Shown: piece after piece, positions 9,968-17,942 of the stretch
Numbering within the stretch: the stretch's first letter is position 1
How the letters are laid out: each line of letters opens with the position of its first letter
From: Sphingomonas sp. CCH10-B3
Lineage (GTDB): Bacteria > Pseudomonadota > Alphaproteobacteria > Sphingomonadales > Sphingomonadaceae
Direction: 5' to 3'
Assembly (NCBI RefSeq): GCF_001556185.1
Contig: NZ_LSIJ01000003.1
Location: 1 to 64,000, forward strand
DNA length: 64,000 bases
Notes under the pieces: generated by a model
The model's database searches: none
The model's input: only the letters and a program-made list of their open reading frames with translations
What the model was told of the DNA's origin: nothing
Translations under genes and position numbers: made by a program

Positions 9968-11277
9968 AGACCGCGCTCGCCACGGCCGCCGCCATCCGCG
10001 CGGGCGAGACCAGCGCGCTCGCCGAATGCGAGGCGGCGATTGCCCGGATCGAAGCGGGCGATGGCGAGATCAACGCCGTCGTCGTCCGCGATTTTGACCG
10101 GGCTCGCGAGCAAGCACGCGCGGTCGATGCGCGGGTGGCGGCGGGCGACGGCGCGGGCGCGTTGCTTGGCGTGCCGATGACGGTGAAGGAAAGCTTCGAC
10201 GTCGCCGGGCTGCCGAGCTGCTGGGGCTTTGCCGAACATGCCGATTTCGTCGCGAGCGAGGATGCGGTCGCGGTCAAGCGGCTGAAGGCGGCAGGCGCCG
10301 TGATCCTGGGTAAGACCAATGTGCCGGTGGCGCTTGCGGACTTGCAGACCAACAACCCGGTTTATGGCCGCACCCGCAATCCGGTCAATCTCGATCGCGT
10401 CCCCGGCGGATCTTCGGGCGGCGCGGCGGCCGCGCTGGCGGCAGGCTATGTGCCGATCGAGATCGGCTCGGACATCGGCGGGTCGATCCGCCTGCCTGCC
10501 GCCTTTTGCGGCGTCTGGGGGCACAAGCCGACCTACAACGCGCTGTTGAGTTTCGGCCATAATTTCCCGCGCACCGAAGCTTGCGGCGTCGCGCTCAACG
10601 TCATCGGCCCGCTCGCGCGCGATGCCGATGATCTCGAAGCGTTGTTCGAGGTGATGGGCGGCGACGCGCTCGCCCGCCCTGCCCCGCGCGGGCCCGGCGA
10701 CTGGCGCATCCTGCTGCTGACGTCGCATCCGATGGCGGCGGTGCAGGAATCGATCAAGGCGGCGATCGAGGCGACCGGCGCGGCCTTTGCGGCGGCAGGC
10801 GCGACGGTCGATCACGCCAGCGATCTGCTGCCCGATCTGGCGATGCAGTATATGAACTACGTTCGCATGCTGCTGACCGCGATGGCGCGCGGCGCCCCGC
10901 CCGAAGGTGGCGCGGCAATGACGCTGCCCGAATGGTACACGCTTATCGACGCGCAGGCGAAATGCCGTCGCGACTGGGGGCGGCTATTCGACAGCTATGA
11001 CGCCGTGATCGCGCCGATCTGGGGCACGACCGCCTATCCGCATGACGACACGCCGCTGGCCGAGCGGCAATTGCTGATCGACGGCGCGATGACGCCGGCC
11101 GGCGTGCAACTGGCGTTTCCGGGCCTTGCCACTTTCCCGATGCTGCCCGCGACCAGCGTGCGCATTGGCACCGACCCCGATGGCCTGCCGATCGGTGTGC
11201 AGGTGATCGCCGATTACAACCGCGACTGGACGGCGATTGCCGTGGCCCGCGCGGCGCATAATTTGATGAGGAGCTGA
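9964..11277 (+). CDS. amidase (amidase signature family)
   Basis: Hydrolyses a carboxamide to acid and amine through a Ser-cisSer-Lys triad. The 437 residues carry the Lys in VKESFDV (about 73-79), the signature GGSSGGAAAALAAG (about 143-156) and the nucleophile region GSDIGGSIRLPA (about 164-175). Gene neighbourhood excludes GatA: there is no gatB/gatC, and the protein is embedded between a VOC protein and acyl-CoA dehydrogenases with an ATGA overlap upstream and five bases before the next gene. A catabolic amide-opening step that yields a free acid for CoA activation is plausible, but the substrate is unknown. Confidence 0.88.
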   Translation: MKTALATAAAIRAGETSALAECEAAIARIEAGDGEINAVVVRDFDRAREQARAVDARVAAGDGAGALLGVPMTVKESFDVAGLPSCWGFAEHADFVASEDAVAVKRLKAAGAVILGKTNVPVALADLQTNNPVYGRTRNPVNLDRVPGGSSGGAAAALAAGYVPIEIGSDIGGSIRLPAAFCGVWGHKPTYNALLSFGHNFPRTEACGVALNVIGPLARDADDLEALFEVMGGDALARPAPRGPGDWRILLLTSHPMAAVQESIKAAIEATGAAFAAAGATVDHASDLLPDLAMQYMNYVRMLLTAMARGAPPEGGAAMTLPEWYTLIDAQAKCRRDWGRLFDSYDAVIAPIWGTTAYPHDDTPLAERQLLIDGAMTPAGVQLAFPGLATFPMLPATSVRIGTDPDGLPIGVQVIADYNRDWTAIAVARAAHNLMRS

Positions 11278-11282
11278 ATGCG

Positions 11283-12464
11283 ATGAGCGACCTGGAAACT
11301 TTCCGCGCCGAAACGCGCGCCTGGCTCGAAGCCAATTGCCCGCCCGAAATGCGCGAGCCGGTGCGCAGCGAGAAGGACGCCAATTGGGGCGGCCGCAACG
11401 CCGTGTACCAGCCGGGGCAGAAGGAATGGATGGACGCGATGGCATCGCGCGGCTGGACCGTGCCCGACTGGCCGACGCAATATGGCGGCGGCGGGCTTTC
11501 GCCTGCCGAAACCAAGATCCTGCGCGAGGAAATGGCGGCCATGAAGTGCCGCAACCCGCTCAACAGCTTCGGCATTTCGATGCTCGGGCCGGCGCTGCTG
11601 AAGTACGGGACCGAGGAGCAAAAGCTCGAACACCTGCCCAGGATCGCGCGCGGCGAAATCCGCTGGTGCCAAGGCTATTCGGAACCTAATGCCGGGTCCG
11701 ACCTCGCCAGCCTCGCGACCAGCGCCGAGGATGCGGGCGACCATTATGTCATCAACGGCCAGAAGGTCTGGACCAGCTACGCCGACAAGGCCGACTGGAT
11801 CTTCTGCCTCGTCCGCACCAACAAGGCCGACAAGCACAACGGCATCAGCTTCGTGCTGTTCGACATGACCACGCCGGGTGTCTCGACCAAGCCGATCCTG
11901 CTGATCAGCGGCTATTCGCCCTTCTGCGAAACCTTCTTCGACAATGTGAAGGTGCCCAAGAAGAACCGGGTGCACGAAGAGAATAAGGGTTGGGACGTTG
12001 CCAAATATCTGCTCGGCCATGAGCGCGAGATGATTTCGGGCATGGGGCTCGGCTCGACCGGCGGCAATCCGCTGATCGAAGGCGCGATTGCGACGGTCGG
12101 CCTCGACCATGAGGGCCGCCTCGCCGATCCGCTACTGCGCGCGGCGATCGCGATGTTCGAAGTGCGCGCCAAGGCGTTTGGAATGATGTCCGAACGCTTC
12201 ATCGACGAACTGAAAGCGGGCAAGGCCCACCCCGCCCAGCCCTCGATGATGAAATATTACGGCACCGAGCTGAACAAGTCGCGTCATGAGCTGATGATGG
12301 CAGCGGGCGGCTCCGACGCGCTCGAATGGGAAAGCGCGCGCTCGAACGGCGGCAGCGGCGCCCGCGCCTGGCTGCGCACCAAGGCCAATTCGATCGAGGG
12401 CGGGACGAGCGAAGTCCAGCTCAACATCGTGGCGAAGCGGATTCTGGAATTGCCATCGGTTTAG
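11283..12464 (+). CDS. acyl-CoA dehydrogenase, larger partner
   Basis: FAD-dependent α,β-desaturase of an acyl-CoA thioester, 393 residues. The family motifs are clear: CQGYSEPNAGSDLASL (about 136-151), YVINGQKVWTS (FAD/substrate region), and the C-terminal FAD-binding segment SIEGGTSEVQLNIVAKRIL. At the place of the usual medium-chain YEGT base the residues read EGGT, so the catalytic Glu cannot be assigned by eye. It sits directly upstream of a second, shorter dehydrogenase, an arrangement known from heteromeric acyl-CoA dehydrogenases acting on bulky substrates. Start follows the amidase by five bases. Confidence 0.9.
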   Translation: MSDLETFRAETRAWLEANCPPEMREPVRSEKDANWGGRNAVYQPGQKEWMDAMASRGWTVPDWPTQYGGGGLSPAETKILREEMAAMKCRNPLNSFGISMLGPALLKYGTEEQKLEHLPRIARGEIRWCQGYSEPNAGSDLASLATSAEDAGDHYVINGQKVWTSYADKADWIFCLVRTNKADKHNGISFVLFDMTTPGVSTKPILLISGYSPFCETFFDNVKVPKKNRVHEENKGWDVAKYLLGHEREMISGMGLGSTGGNPLIEGAIATVGLDHEGRLADPLLRAAIAMFEVRAKAFGMMSERFIDELKAGKAHPAQPSMMKYYGTELNKSRHELMMAAGGSDALEWESARSNGGSGARAWLRTKANSIEGGTSEVQLNIVAKRILELPSV

Positions 12465-12477
12465 CCCTCGATTGTAG

Positions 12478-12611
12478 CCCTCTCCCGCGTGCGGGAGAGG
12501 CGCGAGACTTGGCAGCTTGCTGCCTAGTCGCAGCGGTGAGGGTCTTCTTCCGGCCCCGCCGCATCAAAAAGAAGACCCTCACCCAACCCTCTCCCGCTCG
12601 CGGGAGAGGGC
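12478..12611. repeat. intergenic palindromic repeat, CCCTCTCCCGC family
   Basis: Nested inverted repeat between the two acyl-CoA dehydrogenase genes. Outer hairpins are CCTCTCCCGC-N3-GCGGGAGAGG at each edge. An inner pair, GTGAGGGTCTTCTT near 12536 and AAGAAGACCCTCAC near 12569, would fold the centre into a long stem. Transcribed as part of the operon it would form a highly stable structure just before the AGGAG site of the next gene. Confidence 0.65.
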
Positions 12612-12627
12612 CCAGGAGCCGGAAAAT

Positions 12628-13755
12628 ATGCCTCTCTACCTCACCGAAGAACAGACGATGCTGCACGACACGGCGAAAAGCTTCATCGCCGATGCCGCCC
12701 CGGTCAGCCACTTGCGGGGCTTGCGTGACAGCAAGAACCCCGATGGCTTCAGCCGCGATCTGTGGAAGCAGTTCGCGGAAATGGGCTTCACCGGCATCCT
12801 GATCGGCGAAGACGATGGCGGGCTCGGCCTCGGCCATGTCGAGGCGGGCGTGGTGCTCGAGGAGATCGGGCGCAACCTGTCGCCCTCGCCGTTCCTCGCC
12901 ACGGCCGTCGCGGCGGTCGAGGCGCTCAAGGGCAGCGCGCACGCCGCGCGGCTGTTCCCCGGCATCCTCAGCGGTGACACCGTCGCCGCGCTCGCGATCG
13001 ATGAGCGCGCCAAGCACGGCACCGGCATCGCGATGAAGGCCGAACGCGCAGGGAACGGCTTCAAGCTCAGCGGCACCAAGCAGTTCGTCACCCACGGCCA
13101 TGTCGCCGACGTGCTGATCGTTGCCGCGCGCACCGCCGGCTCGGCGCACGACAAGGACGGCATCACGCTGTTCGCGGTCGAGAAGGGCGCAGCGGGGCTT
13201 TCCGCCGACGCCGAGCGGCTCGCCGATTCGAGCATCGCCGCGCGCCTGACCTTCGATGGCGTCGAGGTCGATGCCGACGCCGTGATCGGCGAAGTCGACG
13301 GCGGCGCCGATCCGCTCGGCCGCCTGCTGCGCGCGGGCCGCGCGGGGGCGGCGGCGGAGCTGCTCGGCGTCGGCGGCGGCGCGATGGACATGACCGTCAA
13401 CTATCTGAAGGAGCGCAAGCAGTTCGGTGTCCGCATCGGCAGCTTCCAGGCGCTCCAGCACCGCGCCGCGCATCTCTACAGCGAGATGGAAGTCGCGCGC
13501 GCGGCGGTGCTCAAGGCGCAGCAGATGCTCGATGCGGGCGATGCCGGTGCCGAGCAGGCCGTGTCGGTCGCCAAGGCGATGACGTCGCTCGCCACCACGC
13601 TCGCCGTGCAGGAAGGCGTCCAAATGCACGGCGGCATCGGCATGACCGACGAGTACGACATCGGCTTCTACATGAAGCGCGGCCGCGTGCTCGCCGAGAT
13701 GTTCGGCGACGCCAACTACCACGCCGACCAGCTTGCGCGGGCGGCTGGGTACTAA
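12628..13755 (+). CDS. acyl-CoA dehydrogenase, smaller partner
   Basis: 375-residue acyl-CoA dehydrogenase-fold protein. It has an acidic, helical N-terminus (LTEEQTMLHDTAKSF), the β-domain region GNGFKLSGTKQFVTHG, the helix LKERKQFGVRIGSFQALQH with the FAD-contacting Arg, and QMHGGIGMTDEYD near the end. It stops soon afterwards and lacks the C-terminal FAD segment with the catalytic-Glu motif. That is typical of the β-like subunit of a heteromeric enzyme, so it probably pairs with the product of 11283-12464. The start is set by AGGAG nine bases upstream; the longer frame from 12517 runs through the intergenic repeat and is rejected. Confidence 0.88.
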   Translation: MPLYLTEEQTMLHDTAKSFIADAAPVSHLRGLRDSKNPDGFSRDLWKQFAEMGFTGILIGEDDGGLGLGHVEAGVVLEEIGRNLSPSPFLATAVAAVEALKGSAHAARLFPGILSGDTVAALAIDERAKHGTGIAMKAERAGNGFKLSGTKQFVTHGHVADVLIVAARTAGSAHDKDGITLFAVEKGAAGLSADAERLADSSIAARLTFDGVEVDADAVIGEVDGGADPLGRLLRAGRAGAAAELLGVGGGAMDMTVNYLKERKQFGVRIGSFQALQHRAAHLYSEMEVARAAVLKAQQMLDAGDAGAEQAVSVAKAMTSLATTLAVQEGVQMHGGIGMTDEYDIGFYMKRGRVLAEMFGDANYHADQLARAAGY

Positions 13756-13760
13756 GTAAA

Positions 13761-13889
13761 TCCTCCCCGAGCTTGCTCGGGGAGGGGGACCATGCGCAGC
13801 ATGGTGGAGGGGCTGTGGAGTGTCGCCTCGCCCCCACCACCACGCCCTGCGGGCGCGGTCCCCCTCCCCAATACAAGCTGGGGGAGGAA
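13761..13889. repeat. intergenic palindromic repeat, CCTCCCC family
   Basis: Outer arms TCCTCCCCGAGCTTG near 13761 and CAAGCTGGGGGAGGA near 13874 are inversely related; the interior has GGGGACCATGCGCAG/ATGGTGG and a CGCCCTGCGGGCG hairpin. It belongs to the same broad class as the elements at 12478, 20651, 22926 and 31486. Its right edge provides the GGAGG-rich leader of the thioesterase gene. Confidence 0.65.
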
Positions 13890-13901
13890 TTAGGATGCAC
13901 A

Positions 13902-14789
13902 ATGACCCAAATGACCGACCACCCTACCCCCGCCGAACTCGCCGCCAAGCTGGTTGCCCTGCTCGACGTCGAGGAGCTCGACACCGATCTTTATCGCGGC
14001 GGGCGCGGTGATGACGGGTTCGGGCGCGTGTTCGGCGGGCAAGTACTGGCGCAGGCGCTGCAAGCCGCGCAGCGATCGACCGACGACGACAAGGCGGCGC
14101 ATTCGCTCCACGCCTATTTCATGCGCCCCGGCGCCGAGGAGCATCCGATCATCTACCGCGTGGTGCGCGATTTCGACGGCAAGAGCTTCGCTACCCGCCG
14201 CGTGATCGCGACGCAGAAGGGCGTGCCGATCCTTACCCTCACCTGCTCGCTCCAGCGGCCCGAGGAAGGGCTGTCGCATCAGGAGCCGATGCCCGACGTG
14301 CCGCCGCCGGAGGCGCTGAAGAGCGACCTGCAGATCCGGCTCGAAACCGCCGACCAGATGCCCGAGCGTTTCCGCGCCAATTTCACGCGCCCGCGGATGA
14401 TCGAAAGCCGCCCGGTCAATCCGCGCAGCTGGTTCAAGCCCGAAAAGCAGGAGCCGCGTCAGGCAAGCTGGTTCCGCGTCGTCGCCCCCGTCGCCGATGA
14501 TCCGGCGCTGCACCGCGCGATCCTGGTCTATGCCTCCGACATGTCGCTGCTCGGCACGGCGACGCTGCCGCACGGCGTCAACTGGATGACGCACAAGCTC
14601 CAGACGGCAAGCCTCGACCACGCCGTCTGGCTGCACGAGCCGTTCCGCGCCGACGACTGGCTGCTCTATGTCTGCGACAGTCCGTGGAGCGGCCATGCCC
14701 GCGGCTTCAACCGCGGCCGGATCTATGCGCGCGATGGACGGTTGGTTGCGAGTTGCACACAGGAAGGCCTGATCCGCCTGCGCGAATGA
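13902..14789 (+). CDS. tesB: acyl-CoA thioesterase II (TesB-like)
   Basis: Double-hotdog thioesterase that hydrolyses acyl-CoA to free acid and CoA, 295 residues. N-terminal hotdog: RVFGGQVLAQALQAA, then SLHAYFMRPG. C-terminal hotdog: ILVYASDMSLLGTATLPHG with the catalytic Asp region, then SLDHAVWLHEPFRADDWLLY and the GHARGFNRGRIYARDGRLVAS tail, which is diagnostic for TesB. The ATG at this position has AGGA six bases upstream; an earlier in-frame ATG at 13773 would translate the repeat. Last gene of the 6180-14789 row, perhaps recycling CoA from dead-end thioesters when the pathway backs up. Confidence 0.92.
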   Translation: MTQMTDHPTPAELAAKLVALLDVEELDTDLYRGGRGDDGFGRVFGGQVLAQALQAAQRSTDDDKAAHSLHAYFMRPGAEEHPIIYRVVRDFDGKSFATRRVIATQKGVPILTLTCSLQRPEEGLSHQEPMPDVPPPEALKSDLQIRLETADQMPERFRANFTRPRMIESRPVNPRSWFKPEKQEPRQASWFRVVAPVADDPALHRAILVYASDMSLLGTATLPHGVNWMTHKLQTASLDHAVWLHEPFRADDWLLYVCDSPWSGHARGFNRGRIYARDGRLVASCTQEGLIRLRE

Positions 14790-14924
14790 GGTGACCAGCC
14801 ACCTAGAGTGCGCCAGCGGAGAGTTTTGGTGCGCTCCGGCAAAATTTCCGCAGCCTCCCGCCTTTTCAGCTTGGGCAGTCTTGCCTAGGAAAGCTCTGAC
14901 AAGACGCACCTTCCGGGGGGAAGC

Positions 14925-16475
14925 ATGAAATTTTTACTTCACGGTGTCGCCGCGTTTGCCGTGGCGACCGCCCTGACGACGCCCGCCTTCGCGCAATCGA
15001 CGGCGACGACCGCGCCCAAGCCCGTTTCCCCCTTTGTCCTGTGTGACGGCCGCACCGGCCATGTCAGCGGCGGGCTGCGACTGTTCCGTGCCCTGGCAGT
15101 AATGGGGACGCTGGGTGTTTCCGAACTCGGCACCACCAAGGACGACGACTCGAAGCGCGCCAAGGGGAAGGACGGCGTCACCGCCTGCACCACCGCGCTT
15201 GCCCAGGAGCAGAATGGCGAGCGCCGGGTCGAGCTGGTGATCGCCAAGACCATCCATCTTCTGGAAGACAATGATCTCGACCAGGCGCTGGCGACGATCC
15301 GCACGGCCGAGGAAGCGGCGGGCGCGTACAAGACCGACATCGGCTTCCGCCGGACCCTGCTGCCGCGGGCGATGCTGCTCGAAAGCACGGTGCTCGTCCG
15401 CGCCAAGCGTTTCGCCGAAGCCGAGGCCAAGGCCGTCGAAGCCGTGCAACTCGGCGCCTATGACGTGGCGCTCGCCCAGCGCGCGCGGGCACTGCTGACG
15501 CTGACCACCGAAGTTAGCGCCGCCAAGCGCGATGCGCTGACGCAAATCGCCCGCATCATGCCGATCAACGTCGTCAGCGCGACGATGGCGATGACCGAAG
15601 CCGGTGCTTATCGCGAGGCAGCGTCTGCCAACGCCGACTATATCGATCTTGCCAAGGCATCGCTCCGCAAATTCGTACCGGTCGATTTTGAAGCGACCCA
15701 GGCAGCGCTGCTGGCGCTTGCCGGCGATCTCGACGCGTCGAAGCAGTTCCGCGAAAAGGCCGAAAGCGGCATCACCGCGCTGCAATCCACCGGCGAGGCA
15801 GCGGCGCGTGCCTCAATCATCGCGAGCGCGTCGGAAACGCTGACGCTGCAATCGCTGATCGTCGATCTGAAGCAGGGCAAGGGCAGCGAGGCGCGCGCGA
15901 CGTTCCGCGCACATGGTCCGTGGCTGCTCGCCAATCGCGGCCTTGTCTTCGCCGCCATGCAGCAGCTGCAGGCCGGTGCCCCGGCATCGGAGCTGACCGG
16001 CAATCTTGGCGAGACGGCTGCAGCATGGCACGAGCGCAAGCTGGTCGAGTTCGCAACGTCGCTGTCGACCGAGGATTATGTCAAATCGCTGTACGGCCTT
16101 GCTCTGGCAAGTGCCAGCGCCGAGGAATTCGCCAAGGCCGGTCGCGTGACCTGGACAACGGGCAAGAAGCCCAAGTTCCTGCTATCCCCGAGCAAGAAGG
16201 ATCCTGCGCCGTTCGACATCATGTCGACCATCACGATGGCGTCGGTGTCGGGCTTGCCCTCGGGCGAGGCGCTGCTGCTGCAGGCCGGGCTGATCGCGCG
16301 CGAACGGGGCTTCGACGGGGTCGCGCTGATCCCGGTCCGCCAGACGATCGACTTGATGGGCGTGCGCTTCGGCAAGATCGGCACGCCCGGTTTCCCCGAA
16401 AGCCTGACCTTCCGCGCGGACAAGCTGGTCGCCGATCTGAGCCCGGTCATTCCGCGCCCCGCACCGGGCAACTAG
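14925..16475 (+). CDS. exported protein of unknown function, helical repeat-like
   Basis: No family recognised. A signal peptide is visible (residues 1-23, ending AFAQS), so the 516-residue protein is probably periplasmic. After a Cys-containing segment (FVLCDGRTGH; second Cys in VTACTTAL), the body from about residue 90 to 400 is alanine-rich and helical with paired helices such as DLDQALATIRTAEEA and RFAEAEAKAVEAVQLGAYDVAL, spaced like tetratricopeptide repeats. The C-terminal 100 residues switch to a β-rich segment (GFDGVALIPVRQTIDLMGVRFG). GGGGGG lies close upstream of the ATG. It precedes a TonB-like protein and another exported protein, so these may work at the envelope; function is not known. 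Confidence 0.7.
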   Translation: MKFLLHGVAAFAVATALTTPAFAQSTATTAPKPVSPFVLCDGRTGHVSGGLRLFRALAVMGTLGVSELGTTKDDDSKRAKGKDGVTACTTALAQEQNGERRVELVIAKTIHLLEDNDLDQALATIRTAEEAAGAYKTDIGFRRTLLPRAMLLESTVLVRAKRFAEAEAKAVEAVQLGAYDVALAQRARALLTLTTEVSAAKRDALTQIARIMPINVVSATMAMTEAGAYREAASANADYIDLAKASLRKFVPVDFEATQAALLALAGDLDASKQFREKAESGITALQSTGEAAARASIIASASETLTLQSLIVDLKQGKGSEARATFRAHGPWLLANRGLVFAAMQQLQAGAPASELTGNLGETAAAWHERKLVEFATSLSTEDYVKSLYGLALASASAEEFAKAGRVTWTTGKKPKFLLSPSKKDPAPFDIMSTITMASVSGLPSGEALLLQAGLIARERGFDGVALIPVRQTIDLMGVRFGKIGTPGFPESLTFRADKLVADLSPVIPRPAPGN

Positions 16476-16514
16476 GCAGCGGCGAGTCTCAGGATCGAGC
16501 TTGCCCAACCAATG

Positions 16515-16610
16515 CGTCATCCCCGCGAAGGCGGGGACCCATAGTCGCTCGACTCCTTGAGGAGCTGAACGACCACCACGAACGGGTTCCCGGGTTCGCG
16601 AGAATGACAA
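16515..16610. repeat. intergenic palindromic repeat, CCCCGCGAAGGCGGGG type
   Basis: GTCATCCCCGCGAAGGCGGGGACC at the left (hairpin CCCCGC/GCGGGG) and GGGTTCGCGAGAATGAC at the right form a bipartite element; GTCAT and ATGAC close the ends. It sits between two convergent genes. The arms resemble those at 7410, and this type is common in sphingomonad intergenic DNA as I recall. Confidence 0.6.
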
Positions 16611-16632
16611 TCCAAGCTGCGGTGCACCCGCG

Positions 16633-17760
16633 CTAGAACGGCGCCGGCACCGCGCCCTCGGCTTCTGCCACCGGAGCCGCCGGCTCGGGGTCGAGGACAA
16701 AACGCACGCGCGTCACGCAATTGGTATAGCCCTGCGCCGACGGCACCTTGGTCGCGGCCCGGACGATGCCAATCGCCGCGGCGCCGAAAGCATCGGACGG
16801 CTCGCTCGCGAGCACGCGGATGTTGCCGGTCTGCCCCCAGGGTGCGACGTCATAGGCGACGGACGCCCAGCCCTCGATACCCAACCGACGATAGGATTCA
16901 GGAAAGCGGAGTATGGGCTTGGTCTTCCACTGGCTACCCACCGGACAAGTCGGCGCCTCCGCCGACGCCGTATCGGGGATCGGCGGCGCAGCCAGCGTCG
17001 GGCCGCTGCGCCAATAGGGATAGAGGCAGCCACGCCGCGCAACCGGCTCGAACCGCGAATCGGCAACGGCGCGTACCGATGCCCGATCGAGCGCGGCATT
17101 GCCCGTTGAGCGGAACAGCTTGACGTTGGTCGGGCGGCCCGCGCCATTGATGTCGAAGCCGATCATGCTCCAGCTGCGCGTTCCCGGCGCCTGCGGAATC
17201 GCCTTGAAATCGGGGAAAGTCCGGCGCCGCACCGCGGGTGGCTGGTCGCAGGTCGACCCGGCCGAGGCGACCGCGCGGATGCGGTCATAGGCAGACTTGG
17301 GCAGACGGCCGGCGCTCGGAAACACCGAATAGGCAATCAGCGCGTCGATCGGCGCCGTTTCGATCGGCATGGCATCCGGTGCATAGGTCAGCGTGCAGTC
17401 GGTCCGCGCTGTGCCCGCGGCGAACTGCGCCGACGCCAGCGTCGGTTCGATTTCATCGCTATAGGCTCGATAAGCGGTGCTGCGCTTGATGGCATGCGGC
17501 CGCCCGCTCGCGTCAATCGCGAAGCTCAATGTCACAGGCAGGATCGCGGCGCTGCCGCTGCCGCCCCAGCCCAGCTGACCCGTCGGCTCGGGCAGCGCGA
17601 TCGGCTGTTCGACCGTGCCGGCGCACCGCACCGCGCCCGCGCGCCAGACGATCAGTTTCTGCTGGTTGGATGGCGCAGGCGACACCATAACCTGTGCCGA
17701 TGCCGCGTCCCAGCCCGCGATCATTACGCAACAACCTTTTATGATTGCAGATATTTTCAT
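16633..17760 (-). CDS. exported TonB C-terminal-like protein
   Basis: About 375 residues from the ATG chosen because it gives a signal peptide (KISAIIKGCCVMIAGWDAASA); the frame is open 46 codons further upstream, with another ATG at 17784. Two segments look like TonB C-terminal modules. One is around SMIGFDINGAGRPTNVKLFRSTGNAALDRA with a following SRFEP. The other is around RFPESYRRLGIEGWASVAYDVAPWGQTGNIRVLASEPSDAFG, ending in TKVPSAQG. There is no proline-rich spacer and no inner-membrane anchor beyond the signal, so it is unlikely to be a canonical TonB; many sphingomonad proteins with this domain are periplasmic and uncharacterised. Several Cys pairs suggest disulfides. Confidence 0.7.
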   Translation of the reverse strand: MKISAIIKGCCVMIAGWDAASAQVMVSPAPSNQQKLIVWRAGAVRCAGTVEQPIALPEPTGQLGWGGSGSAAILPVTLSFAIDASGRPHAIKRSTAYRAYSDEIEPTLASAQFAAGTARTDCTLTYAPDAMPIETAPIDALIAYSVFPSAGRLPKSAYDRIRAVASAGSTCDQPPAVRRRTFPDFKAIPQAPGTRSWSMIGFDINGAGRPTNVKLFRSTGNAALDRASVRAVADSRFEPVARRGCLYPYWRSGPTLAAPPIPDTASAEAPTCPVGSQWKTKPILRFPESYRRLGIEGWASVAYDVAPWGQTGNIRVLASEPSDAFGAAAIGIVRAATKVPSAQGYTNCVTRVRFVLDPEPAAPVAEAEGAVPAPF

Positions 17761-17942
17761 ATAGGCTTTGTGCCGCGCGAACATGACAGCCGCAAGTCGT
17801 TTTCCGCTTTTTGCCCGCCGCTGGGGGCGAATGCGGCGGCGATTTCGCGCCTCCCGGCGCACGCATCGCCGAGCACGACCTTTCGCTGCCCGGCTCATTG
17901 GCGTATAGTTGAGGGCGCCGCAGTCTTCTGGGGGAGAAGATC

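Noticed and set aside
12421-13902. 493-codon minus-strand frame over the small acyl-CoA dehydrogenase
   Set aside because: Runs through both intergenic repeats and mirrors the real gene; codon-bias artefact.
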